From an uncultured Clostridia bacterium (lineage in GTDB: Bacteria; Bacillota; Clostridia; Oscillospirales; Acutalibacteraceae), in assembly GCA_944380725.1 (NCBI GenBank), contig CALWIK010000002.1, positions 124,001 through 188,000 of the forward strand: a DNA stretch of 64,000 bases, given 5' to 3'. Shown in pieces: positions 1 to 11,382 of this stretch; position 1 is the first letter of the stretch, and each line of letters starts with the position of its first letter. A program made the translations under genes and the position numbers. The notes beneath the pieces were generated by a model that searched no databases, was not told the origin of the DNA, and saw only the letters and a program-made list of their open reading frames with translations.

Positions 1-499
1 ACATTGTAAAGCCTTCTGTTGGAACTTTTTGTCTAATAACATATGGAGTTTTTGCGGTCAAAAGTTTTTTTACTTCTTCTGGCGGCAAATTTCTACAATG
101 CCTATCGTAACCACCAAAAGTTTCGCCCATTTCATTTTTTTTGCTATGTAGCTTTTCAAGCCGTTCTTTTGTACAAAAACAATAATATGCTTTGCCTTCT
201 TTTACAAGTTGTTCTGCCATTTGGTTATACAGAATTTTTCTCTCACTCTGCACATAAGGGCCATATTCTCCACCAATATCAGGACCTTCATCATATTTAA
301 GCCCAACTGTTTTTAGTGTTTTATATATTACATCAACAGCGCCCAAAACGATCCTTTCTCTATCAGTATCCTCTATTCTTAAGATAAAATCTCCATTATT
401 AGACTTAGCAATCAAATACTCGTACAAAGCCGTTCTCAAGTTGCCAATGTGCATAAACCCTGTGGGGCTCGGAGCATATCTTGTTCTTACTTTTAACAT
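1..499 (-). CDS. gltX: Glutamyl-tRNA synthetase, N-terminal part (cut by window edge)
   Basis: Only the first 166 codons lie in the window; the 3' end is beyond base 1. The reverse strand begins [20 protein letters not shown], with the class I synthetase HIGH-type motif (HIGN, residues 17-20) followed by [11 protein letters not shown] and the [10 protein letters not shown] segment that binds the glutamyl-adenylate region. The family charges tRNA-Glu, and in many Bacillota also tRNA-Gln before amidation. The ATG at 499 follows a GGATG Shine-Dalgarno. A promoter with TATAAT at 541-546 lies just upstream. Identity is very secure; whether it is a discriminating or non-discriminating enzyme cannot be told from this fragment. 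Confidence 0.95.
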   Translation of the reverse strand, partial: MLKVRTRYAPSPTGFMHIGNLRTALYEYLIAKSNNGDFILRIEDTDRERIVLGAVDVIYKTLKTVGLKYDEGPDIGGEYGPYVQSERKILYNQMAEQLVKEGKAYYCFCTKERLEKLHSKKNEMGETFGGYDRHCRNLPPEEVKKLLTAKTPYVIRQKVPTEGFTM

Positions 500-540
500 T
501 ATTTTCATCCTTTATAATTTAATTTTGGCGTAATAAAATA

Positions 541-568
541 ATTATACCAAAAATTCAAATTTTATCAA
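541..568 (-). promoter_or_regulatory. Probable promoter of gltX
   Basis: Reading leftward, TTGATA (563-568) and TATAAT (541-546) are separated by 16 bases, with GG immediately before the -10 box. The -10 box lies about 40 bases upstream of the gltX ATG. Confidence 0.5.
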
Positions 569-595
569 AGAAAATCCAAAGCACTGCTAGAAAAT

Positions 596-1399
596 TTATT
601 TCATTAAGCTTGAAATATATTCTTCTAAGCACAAATTTTTCATTTTAATTACTTGCGCTGAGTCTTCTCCAACATATCTAAAATGTGCCGGCTCAAAGGC
701 TCTACCTGTTATTTCTTCTTTGTCTTTAGGGTAACGTAAAATAAAGCCGTAATTTGCACTATTTTCAACAAGCCAAGCATACTCTTTAGTCGCACAAAAT
801 TCCTCTCCTACGGCGTTAAAATCTACTGCAAGGCCAGTACTATGTTCACTTCTCCCCGGTAGAGAAATCTTTTTTAACGATAAATTATATGCATCTTCTT
901 TATTCTTATTTTGTTTTAGATTCTCTAAAAAATCTCTATCAAATAATTGTTTTTGACGCTCTTCACTTCTAAAACCAGAAGAAGCCCACAATCTTATATT
1001 ATTCTTAGCGGCCTCTTGCAGCATTTCATTTAATGAAATAAAAATTCTCTCATCCACTTCCACATCGCCATACTGCTTAAGTTTTGGGCAAAAATAAGAA
1101 GGCATTTCGTTTACATTATTAACCAAAGTCAAGTTCCAGTCACAAGATTTATTCCAGTTTGTAAAGTCTGTTCTTAATTTTTTCTTTTTTAAGCTAACTG
1201 CCTGATTAACGACATTTTCTGTTTCGCTCAAATCCATTGTATACATTTCTTCAGTTTTTACAAAAAAAGATAGCAAAACAAATACTGAAGTAAACATAAC
1301 AAATATAAACAAAAAAATAAATTTCTTTTTTATCCGTGCATTCCTATTTTTTAAATACATTTTTTTATAATAACTCAAATAATTTTTTTTATTAAACAT
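596..1399 (-). CDS. Membrane-anchored D-alanyl-D-alanine carboxypeptidase, M15B/VanY type
   Basis: A 267-residue protein with a basic N-terminus and one hydrophobic segment (about residues 27-47) that would anchor it in the membrane with the catalytic domain outside. The C-terminal half has the M15 zinc-peptidase signature: SGFRSEERQ, then SEHSTGLAVDF (SxHxxGxAxD type, metal-binding His and Asp) and FEPAHFRYVG (catalytic Glu and third zinc His). The family trims the terminal D-Ala from peptidoglycan stem peptides. The track start is TTG, but the next codon is ATG, 10 bases after a GAGG, so I use that. It stands alone between gltX and the M23 peptidase gene and lacks the neighbouring vanS/vanR genes of a resistance cassette, so a housekeeping wall role is likelier. 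Confidence 0.85.
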   Translation of the reverse strand: MFNKKNYLSYYKKMYLKNRNARIKKKFIFLFIFVMFTSVFVLLSFFVKTEEMYTMDLSETENVVNQAVSLKKKKLRTDFTNWNKSCDWNLTLVNNVNEMPSYFCPKLKQYGDVEVDERIFISLNEMLQEAAKNNIRLWASSGFRSEERQKQLFDRDFLENLKQNKNKEDAYNLSLKKISLPGRSEHSTGLAVDFNAVGEEFCATKEYAWLVENSANYGFILRYPKDKEEITGRAFEPAHFRYVGEDSAQVIKMKNLCLEEYISSLMK

Positions 1400-1444
1400 C
1401 AAAAAATAACCTCTTTATAAAATAAAAAATAAAACCAAATAAAA

Positions 1445-1482
1445 ATAAACCCTTATGTCATAATAAGACAGTTAGGGTTTAT
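1445..1482 (-). terminator. Rho-independent terminator after the M23 peptidase gene
   Basis: The arms ATAAACCCT (1445-1453) and AGGGTTTAT (1474-1482) pair, with an inner TGTC/GACA helix. On the reverse strand the hairpin is followed by a U-rich run. It lies 61 bases after the stop of the gene at 1544. Confidence 0.6.
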
Positions 1483-1543
1483 AATTAAACTTTCTTTATA
1501 TATTTTGCGCAAATTTTAATAAAAAATACTTGCGATTACAGCT

Positions 1544-2674
1544 TTAAACTTCTGTTTTTGGGTTATACCATTTCCCATTTCTAGAGGTTCCAAAATGCAA
1601 ATGGTTTCCAGTAGAACGCCCGGTACTTCCGACTTCGCCAATAGTCTGACCTGCCTTTACATGCTGACCTTGTACCACATAAAGTTTACTTAAATGAGCA
1701 TACATAGTCTCATATCCATTGCCATGGCTAATCTTTACGTAGTACCCCCAGCCAGATCCCCACCGGTTAGAAGCATTAACTCCTACCACCACACCGTCGG
1801 CGGCTGCTACAACTTTTGTTCCTCTCTGTGCCGGAATATCTATCCCATTGTGCCTTCTACCATCTCCCCAGCCAGAAGAGATCCTTCCATGCCCAGGAAC
1901 CGGCCAAATATATCGACCTTTTTTGTAAGCCCCTATTTGGGATCTAGATATTTTATCCTGTAAATTTCTTTTTCGTGCTTCATTTAAATTTATCTTTGCC
2001 TTTATGTTAGATTCCTGACTTTGCAATTCTCGGATTACAGAGTCATTTTCTTGTTGTAAGTTTTGCAATTCACCGCGTTTAATATCTAAGCTTAATTTAG
2101 AAGACTCTATTTCACTTTTATTTTTTTCTATAATTTCTTCTTCTTCTTTTATTGTTGATATACTTGCTTTTAAACTATCTATAAGTTCTGCATCATACTT
2201 ACTTAGCTTTTGAATTATATTAGCCTTATCCAAAAGGTCATCAAAATTTTTAACATTTAAGAATATCGCAAGCTCTGGCACTTCTCCAGCCTTATATATA
2301 GCTTTAAGCCGTTCTCTAAGAGTTGCCATACTAACGTCCATATTTTGCTTAATTATAGAAATTTGACCTTCTTTTTCTAAAACTTCTTTACTAAGCAGAT
2401 CCATTTTTTGTTCCAACAAACTTATTTGGCTCTGCAAATAACCTAGCTGTTCTAAAAGGCTTAACCTGTATACTCGTTTGTCGTTCAAATTATTTTTTAA
2501 ATTTGCTAATTCCGAATTCAATTTTTTCTGTTGCTGTTCAAGCTCATTTATCTGGTTATTCACTAAAGAAACTTCGTCTTCTGCTGCAATTTTATTGCAT
2601 TTTTCAAAACTAGTCGTAACCATAAAAAAAGACGTCACCATAATTCCAGATAAAACTTTTAAGCATATTTTCAA
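1544..2674 (-). CDS. Murein hydrolase activator / M23 peptidase with coiled-coil (EnvC/NlpD-like)
   Basis: A 376-residue exported protein. Residues 1-30 form a signal peptide (KICLKVLSGIMVTSFFMV core). Residues about 35-130 and 165-240 are heptad-rich coiled coil, like EnvC and PcsB. The C-terminal LytM domain has HNGID at 275-279 (first zinc ligands), YAHLS around 325 and HLHFG at 358-362, so both ends of the zinc site are intact and direct endopeptidase activity is possible. The start is TTG, supported by GGAGG nine bases upstream and a promoter at 2732-2760. The role is cleavage of peptidoglycan cross-links during growth or division, or activation of amidases. No ftsEX genes lie nearby, so a partner cannot be named. 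Confidence 0.88.
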   Translation of the reverse strand: MKICLKVLSGIMVTSFFMVTTSFEKCNKIAAEDEVSLVNNQINELEQQQKKLNSELANLKNNLNDKRVYRLSLLEQLGYLQSQISLLEQKMDLLSKEVLEKEGQISIIKQNMDVSMATLRERLKAIYKAGEVPELAIFLNVKNFDDLLDKANIIQKLSKYDAELIDSLKASISTIKEEEEIIEKNKSEIESSKLSLDIKRGELQNLQQENDSVIRELQSQESNIKAKINLNEARKRNLQDKISRSQIGAYKKGRYIWPVPGHGRISSGWGDGRRHNGIDIPAQRGTKVVAAADGVVVGVNASNRWGSGWGYYVKISHGNGYETMYAHLSKLYVVQGQHVKAGQTIGEVGSTGRSTGNHLHFGTSRNGKWYNPKTEV

Positions 2675-2731
2675 AATTTATTCCCTCCATATTTGTTGCA
2701 AATTAGAAACATCTATTACAAATATGTAACT

Positions 2732-2760
2732 ATTTTATCACCTAAATCAGTATATATCAA
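2732..2760 (-). promoter_or_regulatory. Promoter of the M23 peptidase gene
   Basis: TTGATA (2755-2760), 17-base spacer, TAAAAT (2732-2737) on the reverse strand, about 58 bases before the TTG start. Confidence 0.55.
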
Positions 2761-2908
2761 GGGAATTCTTCCATAAATTCAAATTTCTACTTTAGCAATA
2801 AAAACATATTAATATTTTTTTTATTTTTTATGTATTATTCCTATGTAATGTCGCAGTCCCGCTTCCCTACATAGTTAAAAGCATGTAGATTTTTATAAAT
2901 AAAAATCC

Positions 2909-2939
2909 GCCGAATTATCTCATTTTGAGATAGTTCGGC
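2909..2939 (-). terminator. Terminator of the str operon (after tuf)
   Basis: The arms GCCGAATTATCTCA and TGAGATAGTTCGGC form a near-perfect hairpin with one G-T pair and a very short loop. On the reverse strand it is followed by ATTTTTATTTA. It lies about 50 bases after the tuf stop codon. Confidence 0.85.
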
Positions 2940-2990
2940 AGGGGGATGGGGGCATTCACAGATTCAGCACCCCAAGAACAAAATAACTAT

Positions 2991-4193
2991 TTATTCACTA
3001 ATCGCAGTAACCACTCCAGAGCCAACAGTGCGGCCACCTTCGCGAATAGCAAAACGAAGACCCTCTTCAATTGCGATAGGCGTAATCAATTCAACATCCA
3101 TAACCACATTATCACCAGGCATACACATTTCTGTGCCCTCAGGTAATTTTATTATACCAGTAACATCAGTTGTCCTAAAATAGAATTGTGGACGGTAATT
3201 GTTAAAGAAAGGAGTATGCCGACCACCTTCTTCTTTAGTTAAAACATAAACCTGTCCTCTAAATTTAGTATGCGGATGAATTGTTCCTGGTTTAGCCAAA
3301 ACCTGCCCACGTTGGATCTCATCGCGTTGAATACCACGTAGCAGAACTCCGATATTATCTCCAGCTTCAGCATAGTCAAGAATTTTTCTAAACATCTCAA
3401 TACCAGTAACAACAGTCTTTTTACGATCATCAACTAATCCAACTAGTTCAACTTCCTCACCTGTTTTTAGCTGACCGCGCTCAACTCTACCAGTAGCAAC
3501 AGTTCCTCGACCAGTAATAGTAAACACATCCTCAACAGGCATCAAGAATGACTGATCCGACTTGCGTTCAGGTGTAGGAATAAACTTATCAACAGCATCC
3601 ATAAGCTCATGAATACATTTATACTCTTCAGCATTAGGGTCTTTAGAAGTAGACTCAAGCGCACGCAAAGCAGAACCTCTAATAATAGGAGTCTCATCTC
3701 CAGGAAACTCATACTCATTCAGCAAATCACGGATTTCCATCTCAACTAGGTCTAATAATTCATCATCATCAACCTGGTCAACCTTATTCATAAACACAAC
3801 AATATAAGGCACACCAACCTGGCGAGAAAGTAAAATATGCTCTCTAGTTTGAGGCATAGGGCCATCGGCAGCCGAAACCACCAAAATAGCGCCATCCATC
3901 TGAGCCGCACCAGTGATCATATTTTTAACATAGTCAGCATGGCCAGGGCAATCAACATGAGCGTAATGCCTGGTTCCAGTTTCATATTCAACATGAGCAG
4001 TATTAATTGTAATTCCGCGTTCTCTTTCTTCTGGAGCCTTATCGATATTAGCATAGTCTACAAACTCTGCTGCTCCATCCAAGTTCAAAACTTTAGTAAT
4101 AGCTGCAGTCAACGTTGTTTTTCCATGGTCAACGTGACCAATAGTTCCAATGTTTACATGAGGCTTATTTCTTTCAAATTTAGCTTTTGCCAT
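2991..4193 (-). CDS. tuf: Elongation factor Tu
   Basis: A 400-residue GTPase that delivers aminoacyl-tRNA to the ribosome. The sequence shows GHVDHGKT (G1), the [13 protein letters not shown] switch I segment, DCPGHADY (G3) and NKVDQVDD (G4), then the two beta-barrel domains ending in [13 protein letters not shown]. The ATG is seven bases after AGGAGG. It is the last gene of the str operon, 109 bases after fusA, and ends at a strong terminator. Length and motifs are normal for bacterial EF-Tu, including the [10 protein letters not shown] insertion in domain 1. Confidence 0.98.
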   Translation of the reverse strand: MAKAKFERNKPHVNIGTIGHVDHGKTTLTAAITKVLNLDGAAEFVDYANIDKAPEERERGITINTAHVEYETGTRHYAHVDCPGHADYVKNMITGAAQMDGAILVVSAADGPMPQTREHILLSRQVGVPYIVVFMNKVDQVDDDELLDLVEMEIRDLLNEYEFPGDETPIIRGSALRALESTSKDPNAEEYKCIHELMDAVDKFIPTPERKSDQSFLMPVEDVFTITGRGTVATGRVERGQLKTGEEVELVGLVDDRKKTVVTGIEMFRKILDYAEAGDNIGVLLRGIQRDEIQRGQVLAKPGTIHPHTKFRGQVYVLTKEEGGRHTPFFNNYRPQFYFRTTDVTGIIKLPEGTEMCMPGDNVVMDVELITPIAIEEGLRFAIREGGRTVGSGVVTAISE

Positions 4194-4301
4194 TGGATTT
4201 CCTCCTTTTGATATATAAAAGTATAAAAATAATAATAAAAATTTTACTAATGTCTACATTTTAGCAGTTTTAATTTTAAAAATCAATAGATTAAGGTAAA
4301 A

Positions 4302-6380
4302 CTAATTAGATTTTGTTCTATCTGCAATAATTTTATCCGAAACGGATTTAGGAACTTCGGCATAGTGACTTGGTTCCATAGTATACTGGCCTCTTCCTTG
4401 AGTTTTAGAGCGCATATCTGTAGCGTATCCAAACATTTCAGATAGAGGAACATTTGCATTAATCCTCTGAGCACCAGAAACCGCTTCCATACCCAAAATC
4501 ATGCCACGGCGCGAATTTATGTCGCCAATCACATCGCCCATATATTCCTCTGGCACAGTAACACAAACTTTCATAATTGGTTCCAACAAAACTGGATCAG
4601 CTTTGCGCATAGCTTCTTTAAAAGCCATCGAGCCTGCAATTTTAAATGCCATTTCCGAAGAGTCTACCTCGTGATATGATCCATCATAAAGAGTGACCTT
4701 AACATCCACTACATTATATCCAGCCAATACACCCGAGAGCATTGCTCCACGAATTCCCTGATCCACCGCCGGAATATATTCTTTTGGTATAGCTCCTCCA
4801 ACGATTGAATTAATAAATTCATAGCCTTTAGTAGGATTCGGTTCTATTTTAATTTTTACATGCCCGTATTGGCCTCTTCCGCCAGATTGTCTTGCATACT
4901 TTTGGTCTACATCCGCGCTACGGCGAATAGTCTCTTTATATGCAACCTGTGGCTTTCCAACATTAGCTTCTACCTTAAATTCTCTTAAAAGCCTATCAAC
5001 AATAATCTCAAGATGTAGCTCACCCATACCCGCAATAATCGTCTGGCCAGTTTCCTCATCAGTATAAGCCTTAAAAGTTGGATCTTCTTCTGCAAGTTTA
5101 GCCAAAGCTATACCCATTTTTTCCTGACCTGCTTTAGTTTTAGGTTCTATAGCCACTCTTATAACAGGATCTGGAAAATCCATTGACTCCAATATAATCG
5201 GAGCTTTTTCTGTACATAGCGTGTCGCCAGTAGTTGTATTTTTTAACCCTACAGCCGCAGCAATATCTCCAGCATAAACAGTATCAATATCCTGCCGATG
5301 ATTCGCATGCATCTGCAAAATACGTCCCAAACGTTCGTTGCTATCCTTAGTAGAATTATAAACAGTAGATCCTGCGCTTATCGTGCCAGAATACACTCTA
5401 AAAAAGCACAATTTCCCCACAAAAGGGTCAGTAGCGATTTTAAAAGCTAAAGCAGCAAAAGGTTCCTCGTCCAAAGAGCGCCGTTCTTCCTCTTGTTCTG
5501 TGTTTGGATTTATTCCTTTAATAGCAGGAACATCTGTTGGTGCAGGCATATAATCTACAATAGCATCAAGCAACTTTTGAACACCCTTGTTGCGGTATGA
5601 TGAACCGCAAACCACAGGAACCATTGCATTTGCAAGTGTAGATTTTCGAATACAATCTTTTATTTCTTGTTCAGTTAGTTTTTCTCCTTCAAGATATTTC
5701 TCAAAAAGGGTTTCATCCTGTTCTGCAACATGTTCTATAATTTCAGTATGATATTTCTCCGCAAGTTCCTTCATATCATCAGGTATATCTTCAACTCGGA
5801 TATCTTTGCCCAAATCATCGTAATAAACATAGGCTTTCATTTCTACCAAATCGATAAGCCCCTTAAATGAATCCTCTGACCCAATTGGCAATTGTATCGG
5901 CACCGCATTACATTTTAAACGTTCTCTCATCATATTGACAACATTATAAAAGTCGGCGCCCATAATGTCCATTTTATTAACATATACCATACGTGGAACT
6001 CCATACTTATCCGCCTGACGCCAAACAGTTTCAGATTGTGGTTCGACGCCTCCCTTAGCGCACAAAACCGTAACAGATCCATCAAGCACTCTAAGTGAAC
6101 GTTCTACTTCTACCGTAAAATCCACATGTCCAGGTGTATCTATAATATTTATCCTATGGTTTTTCCAAAAGCAAGTGGTCGCAGCAGAAGTAATAGTGAT
6201 GCCTCTTTCTTGTTCTTGAGCCATCCAGTCCATTGTCGCCGCACCATCATGAGTTTCTCCAATTTTATGGTTCACGCCAGTATAAAAAAGAATTCGTTCT
6301 GTTGTTGTGGTTTTTCCAGCATCAATATGAGCCATAATTCCTATATTACGTGTTAAGTCAAGCGAAACTTGTCTTGCCAT
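4302..6380 (-). CDS. fusA: Elongation factor G
   Basis: A 692-residue translocase GTPase. It contains AHIDAGKTT (G1), [12 protein letters not shown] (switch I), DTPGHVDF (G3) and NKMD (G4), followed by EF-G domains II-V, with the domain IV loop around GGRGQYGHV and the C-terminal [12 protein letters not shown]. An upstream in-frame ATG at 6392 sits directly against the GGAG, with no spacing; the ATG at 6380 has a 12-base spacing and gives the family-typical [18 protein letters not shown] start, so I choose it. It lies between rpsG and tuf in the usual str order. The sequence matches the housekeeping EF-G rather than a ribosomal-protection protein. Confidence 0.97.
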   Translation of the reverse strand: MARQVSLDLTRNIGIMAHIDAGKTTTTERILFYTGVNHKIGETHDGAATMDWMAQEQERGITITSAATTCFWKNHRINIIDTPGHVDFTVEVERSLRVLDGSVTVLCAKGGVEPQSETVWRQADKYGVPRMVYVNKMDIMGADFYNVVNMMRERLKCNAVPIQLPIGSEDSFKGLIDLVEMKAYVYYDDLGKDIRVEDIPDDMKELAEKYHTEIIEHVAEQDETLFEKYLEGEKLTEQEIKDCIRKSTLANAMVPVVCGSSYRNKGVQKLLDAIVDYMPAPTDVPAIKGINPNTEQEEERRSLDEEPFAALAFKIATDPFVGKLCFFRVYSGTISAGSTVYNSTKDSNERLGRILQMHANHRQDIDTVYAGDIAAAVGLKNTTTGDTLCTEKAPIILESMDFPDPVIRVAIEPKTKAGQEKMGIALAKLAEEDPTFKAYTDEETGQTIIAGMGELHLEIIVDRLLREFKVEANVGKPQVAYKETIRRSADVDQKYARQSGGRGQYGHVKIKIEPNPTKGYEFINSIVGGAIPKEYIPAVDQGIRGAMLSGVLAGYNVVDVKVTLYDGSYHEVDSSEMAFKIAGSMAFKEAMRKADPVLLEPIMKVCVTVPEEYMGDVIGDINSRRGMILGMEAVSGAQRINANVPLSEMFGYATDMRSKTQGRGQYTMEPSHYAEVPKSVSDKIIADRTKSN

Positions 6381-6459
6381 AAATTGCACCATCTCCTTTC
6401 TTCCAAAATATTTATTTTTTCCTCTTTAAAGCAAAAATTTTCTAATTTAAAATAAAAAA

Positions 6460-6930
6460 TTACCATCTATAATGTGCAAAAGCTTTGTTAGCCTCAGCCA
6501 TTTTATGAGTATCTTCTCGTTTTTTAACAGCTCCACCGGTTTCGTTAACGGCATCCATAATTTCGCCGGCTAGTCTTTCTTTCATTGTTCTTTCTGATCT
6601 AGTTCTAGCGTAATTAGTCAACCATCGAAGGCCCAAAGTTTGCCGACGTTCAGGTCTAACTTCTATAGGGACCTGATACGTAGCACCACCCACACGTCGA
6701 GCTTTTACTTCTAGCACAGGCATAATATTCTCCATAGCCTGTTCAAAAACTTCCAACGGCTCCTTACCAGCTTTCTCTCTAATAATATCAAATGCTCCAT
6801 AAACGATTTTCTGAGAGATCCCTCGTTTACCGTCATACATAACATTATTAATTAGTCGTGTAACCAACTTTGAGTTATACAATGGATCTGCTAAAACATC
6901 CCGTTTAGCGATTGAACCTCTTCTTGGCAC
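6460..6930 (-). CDS. rpsG: 30S ribosomal protein S7
   Basis: A 156-residue 16S rRNA-binding protein that nucleates the 30S head. The start is GTG at 6930, preceded by GGAGGGAAGAATT; it gives the family start (V/M)[20 protein letters not shown] longer reading frame back to 7041 has no ribosome site and no homology. The rest shows the typical [16 protein letters not shown] and the C-terminal [15 protein letters not shown]. It is the second gene of the str operon, 143 bases after rpsL, in which S7 is usually the translational autoregulator. Confidence 0.97.
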   Translation of the reverse strand: MPRRGSIAKRDVLADPLYNSKLVTRLINNVMYDGKRGISQKIVYGAFDIIREKAGKEPLEVFEQAMENIMPVLEVKARRVGGATYQVPIEVRPERRQTLGLRWLTNYARTRSERTMKERLAGEIMDAVNETGGAVKKREDTHKMAEANKAFAHYRW

Positions 6931-7073
6931 AATTCTTCCCTCCTTCACAAAGATGATATCATAGGTACTCGAAAGCGACAAAACTCCCGCTTGCCAACAC
7001 AGAGGCGTTATATATAAACACTTCTGCATTGCGCTATGCAATTTGCATCAGTATAGGTATTTGTCTTTTTCAG

Positions 7074-7502
7074 TTATTTTTTAGCAGCACCTGCTTTTGG
7101 TCGCTTAGCGCCATATTTAGATCTCCCCTGCATACGTTTTGCAACACCCTGTGCGTCCAAAGTGCCTCTAACTATATGATAGCGCACACCAGGCAAATCC
7201 TTAACACGGCCGCCTCTGATCAGCACAACACTGTGTTCTTGCAGGTTGTGGCCCTCTCCAGGAATATAAGAACTGACTTCAATTCCGTTAGAAAGCCGGA
7301 CCCTTGCGATTTTTCTAAGTGCCGAGTTAGGTTTTTTAGGGGTAGCTGTTTTCACAGCAGTACAAACTCCTCGTTTTTGTGGGGATGTTTGATCAATAGA
7401 AGTTCTTTTTTTAGAATTCCATCCTTTCAAAAGAGCCGGAGCTTTATATTTTTTTTCACTAATTTTCCTACCCTTCCTAACTAACTGATTAAAGGTTGGC
7501 AT
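7074..7502 (-). CDS. rpsL: 30S ribosomal protein S12
   Basis: A 142-residue decoding-centre protein. The ATG at 7502 is preceded by GAGGAGGTG and gives [13 protein letters not shown], the standard start; an upstream TTG in frame is rejected. The streptomycin-site segments are wild type: [11 protein letters not shown] contains the lysine equivalent to E. coli K43, and [11 protein letters not shown] contains no visible resistance change (HNLQEHSVV follows the usual G-H-N-L-Q-E-H). It is the first gene of the str operon, behind a 176-base leader with a promoter and a hairpin. Confidence 0.97.
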   Translation of the reverse strand: MPTFNQLVRKGRKISEKKYKAPALLKGWNSKKRTSIDQTSPQKRGVCTAVKTATPKKPNSALRKIARVRLSNGIEVSSYIPGEGHNLQEHSVVLIRGGRVKDLPGVRYHIVRGTLDAQGVAKRMQGRSKYGAKRPKAGAAKK

Positions 7503-7633
7503 ATTACACCTCCTCAAAAAGAATTATATGTTAAAAGTCAGTATTATATTTTTGACTTTATAACCTAAAAATAAACGCCTAGATTTTATAAAACAATGAT
7601 TTAAAATATATCAATCAATATAATTGAAAACAA

Positions 7634-7662
7634 ACGCAAATCACCACATGGATGATTTGCGT
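7634..7662 (-). promoter_or_regulatory. 5' leader hairpin of the rpsL operon (possible attenuator)
   Basis: The arms ACGCAAATCA and TGATTTGCGT pair perfectly over 10 bases, and the reverse strand then reads GTTTTCAATTATATT. The hairpin begins only about 16 bases after the expected transcription start of the str promoter (-10 at 7685-7690), so every rpsL transcript must carry it. It may also terminate read-through from rpoC. Confidence 0.6.
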
Positions 7663-7684
7663 ATATAATCTTCCACAATGCAGT

Positions 7685-7714
7685 ATTATATCACACTAAA
7701 GAAAAATCTGTCAA
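7685..7714 (-). promoter_or_regulatory. Strong promoter of the str operon (rpsL)
   Basis: Consensus TTGACA (7709-7714) and TATAAT (7685-7690) with an 18-base spacer on the reverse strand, in the gap between rpoC and rpsL. The initial transcribed stretch ACTGCATTGTG is identical to that of the rpoB promoter. Confidence 0.8.
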
Positions 7715-7770
7715 GCAAATTTTATTAAAACGCATCAAATAAGTCATTATAATCTAACATTATAGTTAAC

Positions 7771-10700
7771 CTAAACTCTATCAGACAAATCTGCACCAAC
7801 TACAGAATTCTCCAAACCCTCCAATTTATCATCAGTATTTTGTTCTGCATCATCTTCAAGTCTTTTAATTATAACATCGCTGTATCTGTGCAAACCTGTT
7901 CCAGCAGGAACCAACTTCCCAATAATAACATTTTCTTTTAGCCCCACCAAAGGATCAATCTTACCTTTAATTGCTGCATCCGTCAAAACACGAGTTGTTT
8001 CTTGAAACGACGCCGCCGATAAAAATGATTCTGTTGCCAAAGAAGCCTTAGTAATTCCCAACAATGTTGGTATACAAGTTGCCTCAATTAGTCCAGATTC
8101 GCCATTTGCAATGCGTTTTCTAATTTTCTCATTTGCCTCAATAAAGTCAGATTTATCCACCATAGCACCAGCCAACAAGTTAGTGTCTCCTTGATCTTTT
8201 ATGCGAACTTTTCTCATCATCTGTCGCACAATAACCTCAATATGCTTATCATTTATGTCCACACCCTGCATGCGGTATACTCGCTGAACTTCTTGAATCA
8301 AATAATTTCTTACAGCATCTGTTCCGTTTATAGCCAAAATGTCATGAGGATTAACCGACCCTTCTGTCAAACGCTCACCGGCTTCAACAGTCTGTCCTTC
8401 ATGTACTCTAACTCTCGAATCAAACGGAATCAAATAAGAAACTTGTTCTCCAGTCTCTTTATTATAAATAATAGCATGTTTATTGTTTTTTATATCTTCA
8501 AACTTAACCTCACCAGCGATTTCACTTATAATTGCAAGATGTTTTGGTTTTCTAATTTCAAATAATTCTTCAACACGTGGTAAACCTTGAGTAATATCCT
8601 CAGCGCTTGCAACACCTCCCGTATGGAATGTTCTCATCGTCAGCTGTGTTCCCGGCTCTCCAATAGACTGAGCTGCAATAATTCCTACAGCCTCACCCAC
8701 AGTAACTGGTCTTCCGTTTGCCAGATTCGCACCATAGCACTTTTTGCAAACACCATGTTTAGCTCTACAATTAAGAATAGAGCGGATATTAATTTTTTCC
8801 ACACCAGAATCAACAATTATATCTGCATCATAATCATCCATCATTTTGTCTTTAGAAATTAAAATCTTACCTGTTTTCTCATCGACAAAATCGGAGCACA
8901 AATATCTTCCAACCAAACGTTCGTGCAATTTTTCAATAGATTCATTACCATCTTTAATTTCAAAAACAGTGAGACCCTCCGTAGTTCCACAATCCTCTTC
9001 TCGAATAATGACCTCTTGAGAGACATCAACCAACCGTCTTGTTAAATATCCTGAATCCGCCGTACGAAGAGCCGTATCCGCTAAACCCTTGCGTGCGCCA
9101 CGAGAAGATATAAAATACTCCAAAATATTTAAACCCTCACGATAATTTGCACGAATTGGAACCTCAATAGTTTTTCCGGAAGTATTAGCAATAAGGCCAC
9201 GCATTCCAGCCAATTGACGGATCTGACTCATAGATCCACGAGCACCAGAATCTGCCATCATGTAAATTGGATTATACCTATCCAAATTATCCTGCAAAGC
9301 TTTAGTAACTTTATTGGTAGCATTATCCCAAATTTTAAGCACATGTGCCTCACGCTCTTCATCCGAAATAAGGCCTCGTTTAAACTGTTGTGAAATTTTT
9401 TCTATTTGATTTTCAGCATCAGAAATAATTTCTTTTTTAGCCGGAGGGATCACAGCATCGCGAACCGACACAGTAATAGCACCCTTAGTAGAATATTTAA
9501 ATCCTAGAGCTTTTATATTGTCCAAAACTTCTGAACTTACTTCTGTTCCATGAATTTTAATACATCTATCTATAATTTTTTGAATTTGTTTCTTCCCGAC
9601 TAAAAAATTTATTTCCAGATTTAAATAATCTTCTGGAGTTCTTCTTTCAATAAAACCAAGATCTTGGGGTATTGACTGATTAAAAATAATTTTCCCAACT
9701 GTGGTTTCAATAATTCCAGTAACATTCTGATTACCAATTTTCACAGTCCTTCTGACCTTGATGTTAGCGTGTAATCCTATATCTTTTGCATCATAAGCCA
9801 TCAAAGCCTCTGCAAAATCTCTAAAGACTTTGCCTTCACCTTTTTCTCCTTTTTTGTCAAGAGTTAAGTAATAAGAACCCAAAACCATATCCTGCGTCGG
9901 CACAGCAACTGGTCGTCCATCCGAAGGTTTCAGCAAATTACCAGCAGCCAACATCAAAAACCTAGCCTCAGCCTGAGCCTCTGCTGAAAGTGGAACATGC
10001 ACCGCCATCTGATCTCCATCAAAATCCGCATTATAAGCTGTACAAACCAATGGATGCAATTTTAAAGCTCGACCCTCAACTAAAACTGGCTCAAAAGCTT
10101 GTATTCCCAATCTGTGTAACGTAGGTGCACGATTCAAAAGCACAGGATGCCCTTTTATCACAGTTTCCAATGCATCCCATACTTCTGGTTTAGCTCTGTC
10201 CACAGCTTTTCTGGCCGATTTAATATTATTAGAGGCACCAATTTCGACCAATCTTTTCATAACAAAAGGTTTAAATAGTTCCAAAGCCATTTCTTTTGGT
10301 AACCCACACTGATACATTTTAAGTTCTGGACCTACGACAATAACCGAACGTCCAGAATAATCAACACGTTTGCCCAAAAGGTTTTGCCTAAAACGGCCCT
10401 GTTTACCTTTTAACATATCCGAAAGTGACTTTAATGGTCGATTGTTAGGCCCAGTCACCGGTCGTCCACGTCTACCATTGTCAATAAGGGCATCCACTGC
10501 CTCTTGCAACATCCTTTTTTCATTTCTAATAATAATATCCGGAGCACCAAGATCAAGCAACCTTTTTAGTCGATTGTTTCTATTAATTACTCTTCGATAA
10601 AGGTCATTTAAATCAGACGTAGCGAATCGCCCACCATCCAATTGAACCATAGGCCGAAGGTCCGGAGGAATAACCGGGATTACATCCATAATCATCCATT

Positions 10701-11370
10701 CCGGACGGTTTTCCGATAATCTAAAAGATTCTACAACCTCAAGTCTTTTTAAAAGCCGAACTTTTTTTTGCCCCGCTGCAGATTCTAATTCTTCCTTAAG
10801 TTCTTTTGATAATTCGTCCAAATTAATCTCAGCCAATAATTTTTTTATAGCCTCTGCACCCATCAAAGCTTCGAAATCATCCTCATATTTTTCCTTCAAA
10901 TCGTGATATTCACGTTCTGTAATAAATTGGTACTTCAGTAATTCTCTAGCTTTTCCTGGATCAGTAACGATGTAAAGTGCAAAATATAAAACCTTTTCAA
11001 GCATCCGCGGAGAAATATCTAAAATAAGGCCTATTCTAGAAGGAATCCCTTTAAAATACCAAATATGAGAAACCGGTGCCGCCAATTCAATATGCCCCAT
11101 CCGTTCGCGCCGGACCTTAGATCTAGTAACCTCCACACCACATTTGTCACAAATTTTGCCCTTATATCTAATTCTTTTGTACTTTCCACAATGGCATTCC
11201 CAATCTTTTTGCGGGCCAAAAATACGTTCACAAAACAGGCCATCTCGTTCCGGTTTCAATGTTCTGTAATTAATAGTTTCAGGTTTTTTAACTTCACCAT
11301 GAGACCATTTTCTAATCTCGTCCGGCGACGCAAGTCCTATTTTAATCGACTCAAACATATTAAATTCCAT
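7771..11370 (-). CDS. rpoC: DNA-directed RNA polymerase subunit beta'
   Basis: A 1199-residue catalytic subunit. The N-terminal zinc ribbon is C59-x-C61...C74-x-x-C77; the active-site motif NADFDGD, which holds the three Mg-binding aspartates, lies near residue 450; and the second zinc cluster CGTTEG...[13 protein letters not shown] and the TRTFHTGG-type trigger region are present further on. The ATG at 11370 follows GGGGG at nine bases. It starts 12 bases after rpoB and is co-transcribed with it. Length is normal for Clostridia, without the large insertions of proteobacterial beta'. Confidence 0.98.
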   Translation of the reverse strand: MEFNMFESIKIGLASPDEIRKWSHGEVKKPETINYRTLKPERDGLFCERIFGPQKDWECHCGKYKRIRYKGKICDKCGVEVTRSKVRRERMGHIELAAPVSHIWYFKGIPSRIGLILDISPRMLEKVLYFALYIVTDPGKARELLKYQFITEREYHDLKEKYEDDFEALMGAEAIKKLLAEINLDELSKELKEELESAAGQKKVRLLKRLEVVESFRLSENRPEWMIMDVIPVIPPDLRPMVQLDGGRFATSDLNDLYRRVINRNNRLKRLLDLGAPDIIIRNEKRMLQEAVDALIDNGRRGRPVTGPNNRPLKSLSDMLKGKQGRFRQNLLGKRVDYSGRSVIVVGPELKMYQCGLPKEMALELFKPFVMKRLVEIGASNNIKSARKAVDRAKPEVWDALETVIKGHPVLLNRAPTLHRLGIQAFEPVLVEGRALKLHPLVCTAYNADFDGDQMAVHVPLSAEAQAEARFLMLAAGNLLKPSDGRPVAVPTQDMVLGSYYLTLDKKGEKGEGKVFRDFAEALMAYDAKDIGLHANIKVRRTVKIGNQNVTGIIETTVGKIIFNQSIPQDLGFIERRTPEDYLNLEINFLVGKKQIQKIIDRCIKIHGTEVSSEVLDNIKALGFKYSTKGAITVSVRDAVIPPAKKEIISDAENQIEKISQQFKRGLISDEEREAHVLKIWDNATNKVTKALQDNLDRYNPIYMMADSGARGSMSQIRQLAGMRGLIANTSGKTIEVPIRANYREGLNILEYFISSRGARKGLADTALRTADSGYLTRRLVDVSQEVIIREEDCGTTEGLTVFEIKDGNESIEKLHERLVGRYLCSDFVDEKTGKILISKDKMMDDYDADIIVDSGVEKINIRSILNCRAKHGVCKKCYGANLANGRPVTVGEAVGIIAAQSIGEPGTQLTMRTFHTGGVASAEDITQGLPRVEELFEIRKPKHLAIISEIAGEVKFEDIKNNKHAIIYNKETGEQVSYLIPFDSRVRVHEGQTVEAGERLTEGSVNPHDILAINGTDAVRNYLIQEVQRVYRMQGVDINDKHIEVIVRQMMRKVRIKDQGDTNLLAGAMVDKSDFIEANEKIRKRIANGESGLIEATCIPTLLGITKASLATESFLSAASFQETTRVLTDAAIKGKIDPLVGLKENVIIGKLVPAGTGLHRYSDVIIKRLEDDAEQNTDDKLEGLENSVVGADLSDRV

Positions 11371-11382
11371 TCTTATATCCCC

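Noticed and set aside
596..1399. Vancomycin-resistance vanY gene
   Set aside because: The M15 fold fits, but no van ligase, dehydrogenase or two-component genes are nearby; a normal wall-maintenance enzyme is more likely.
7634..7662. Plain rpoC terminator
   Set aside because: A near-consensus promoter lies between the rpoC stop and this hairpin, so it must be in the str leader; at most it also ends rpoC transcripts.
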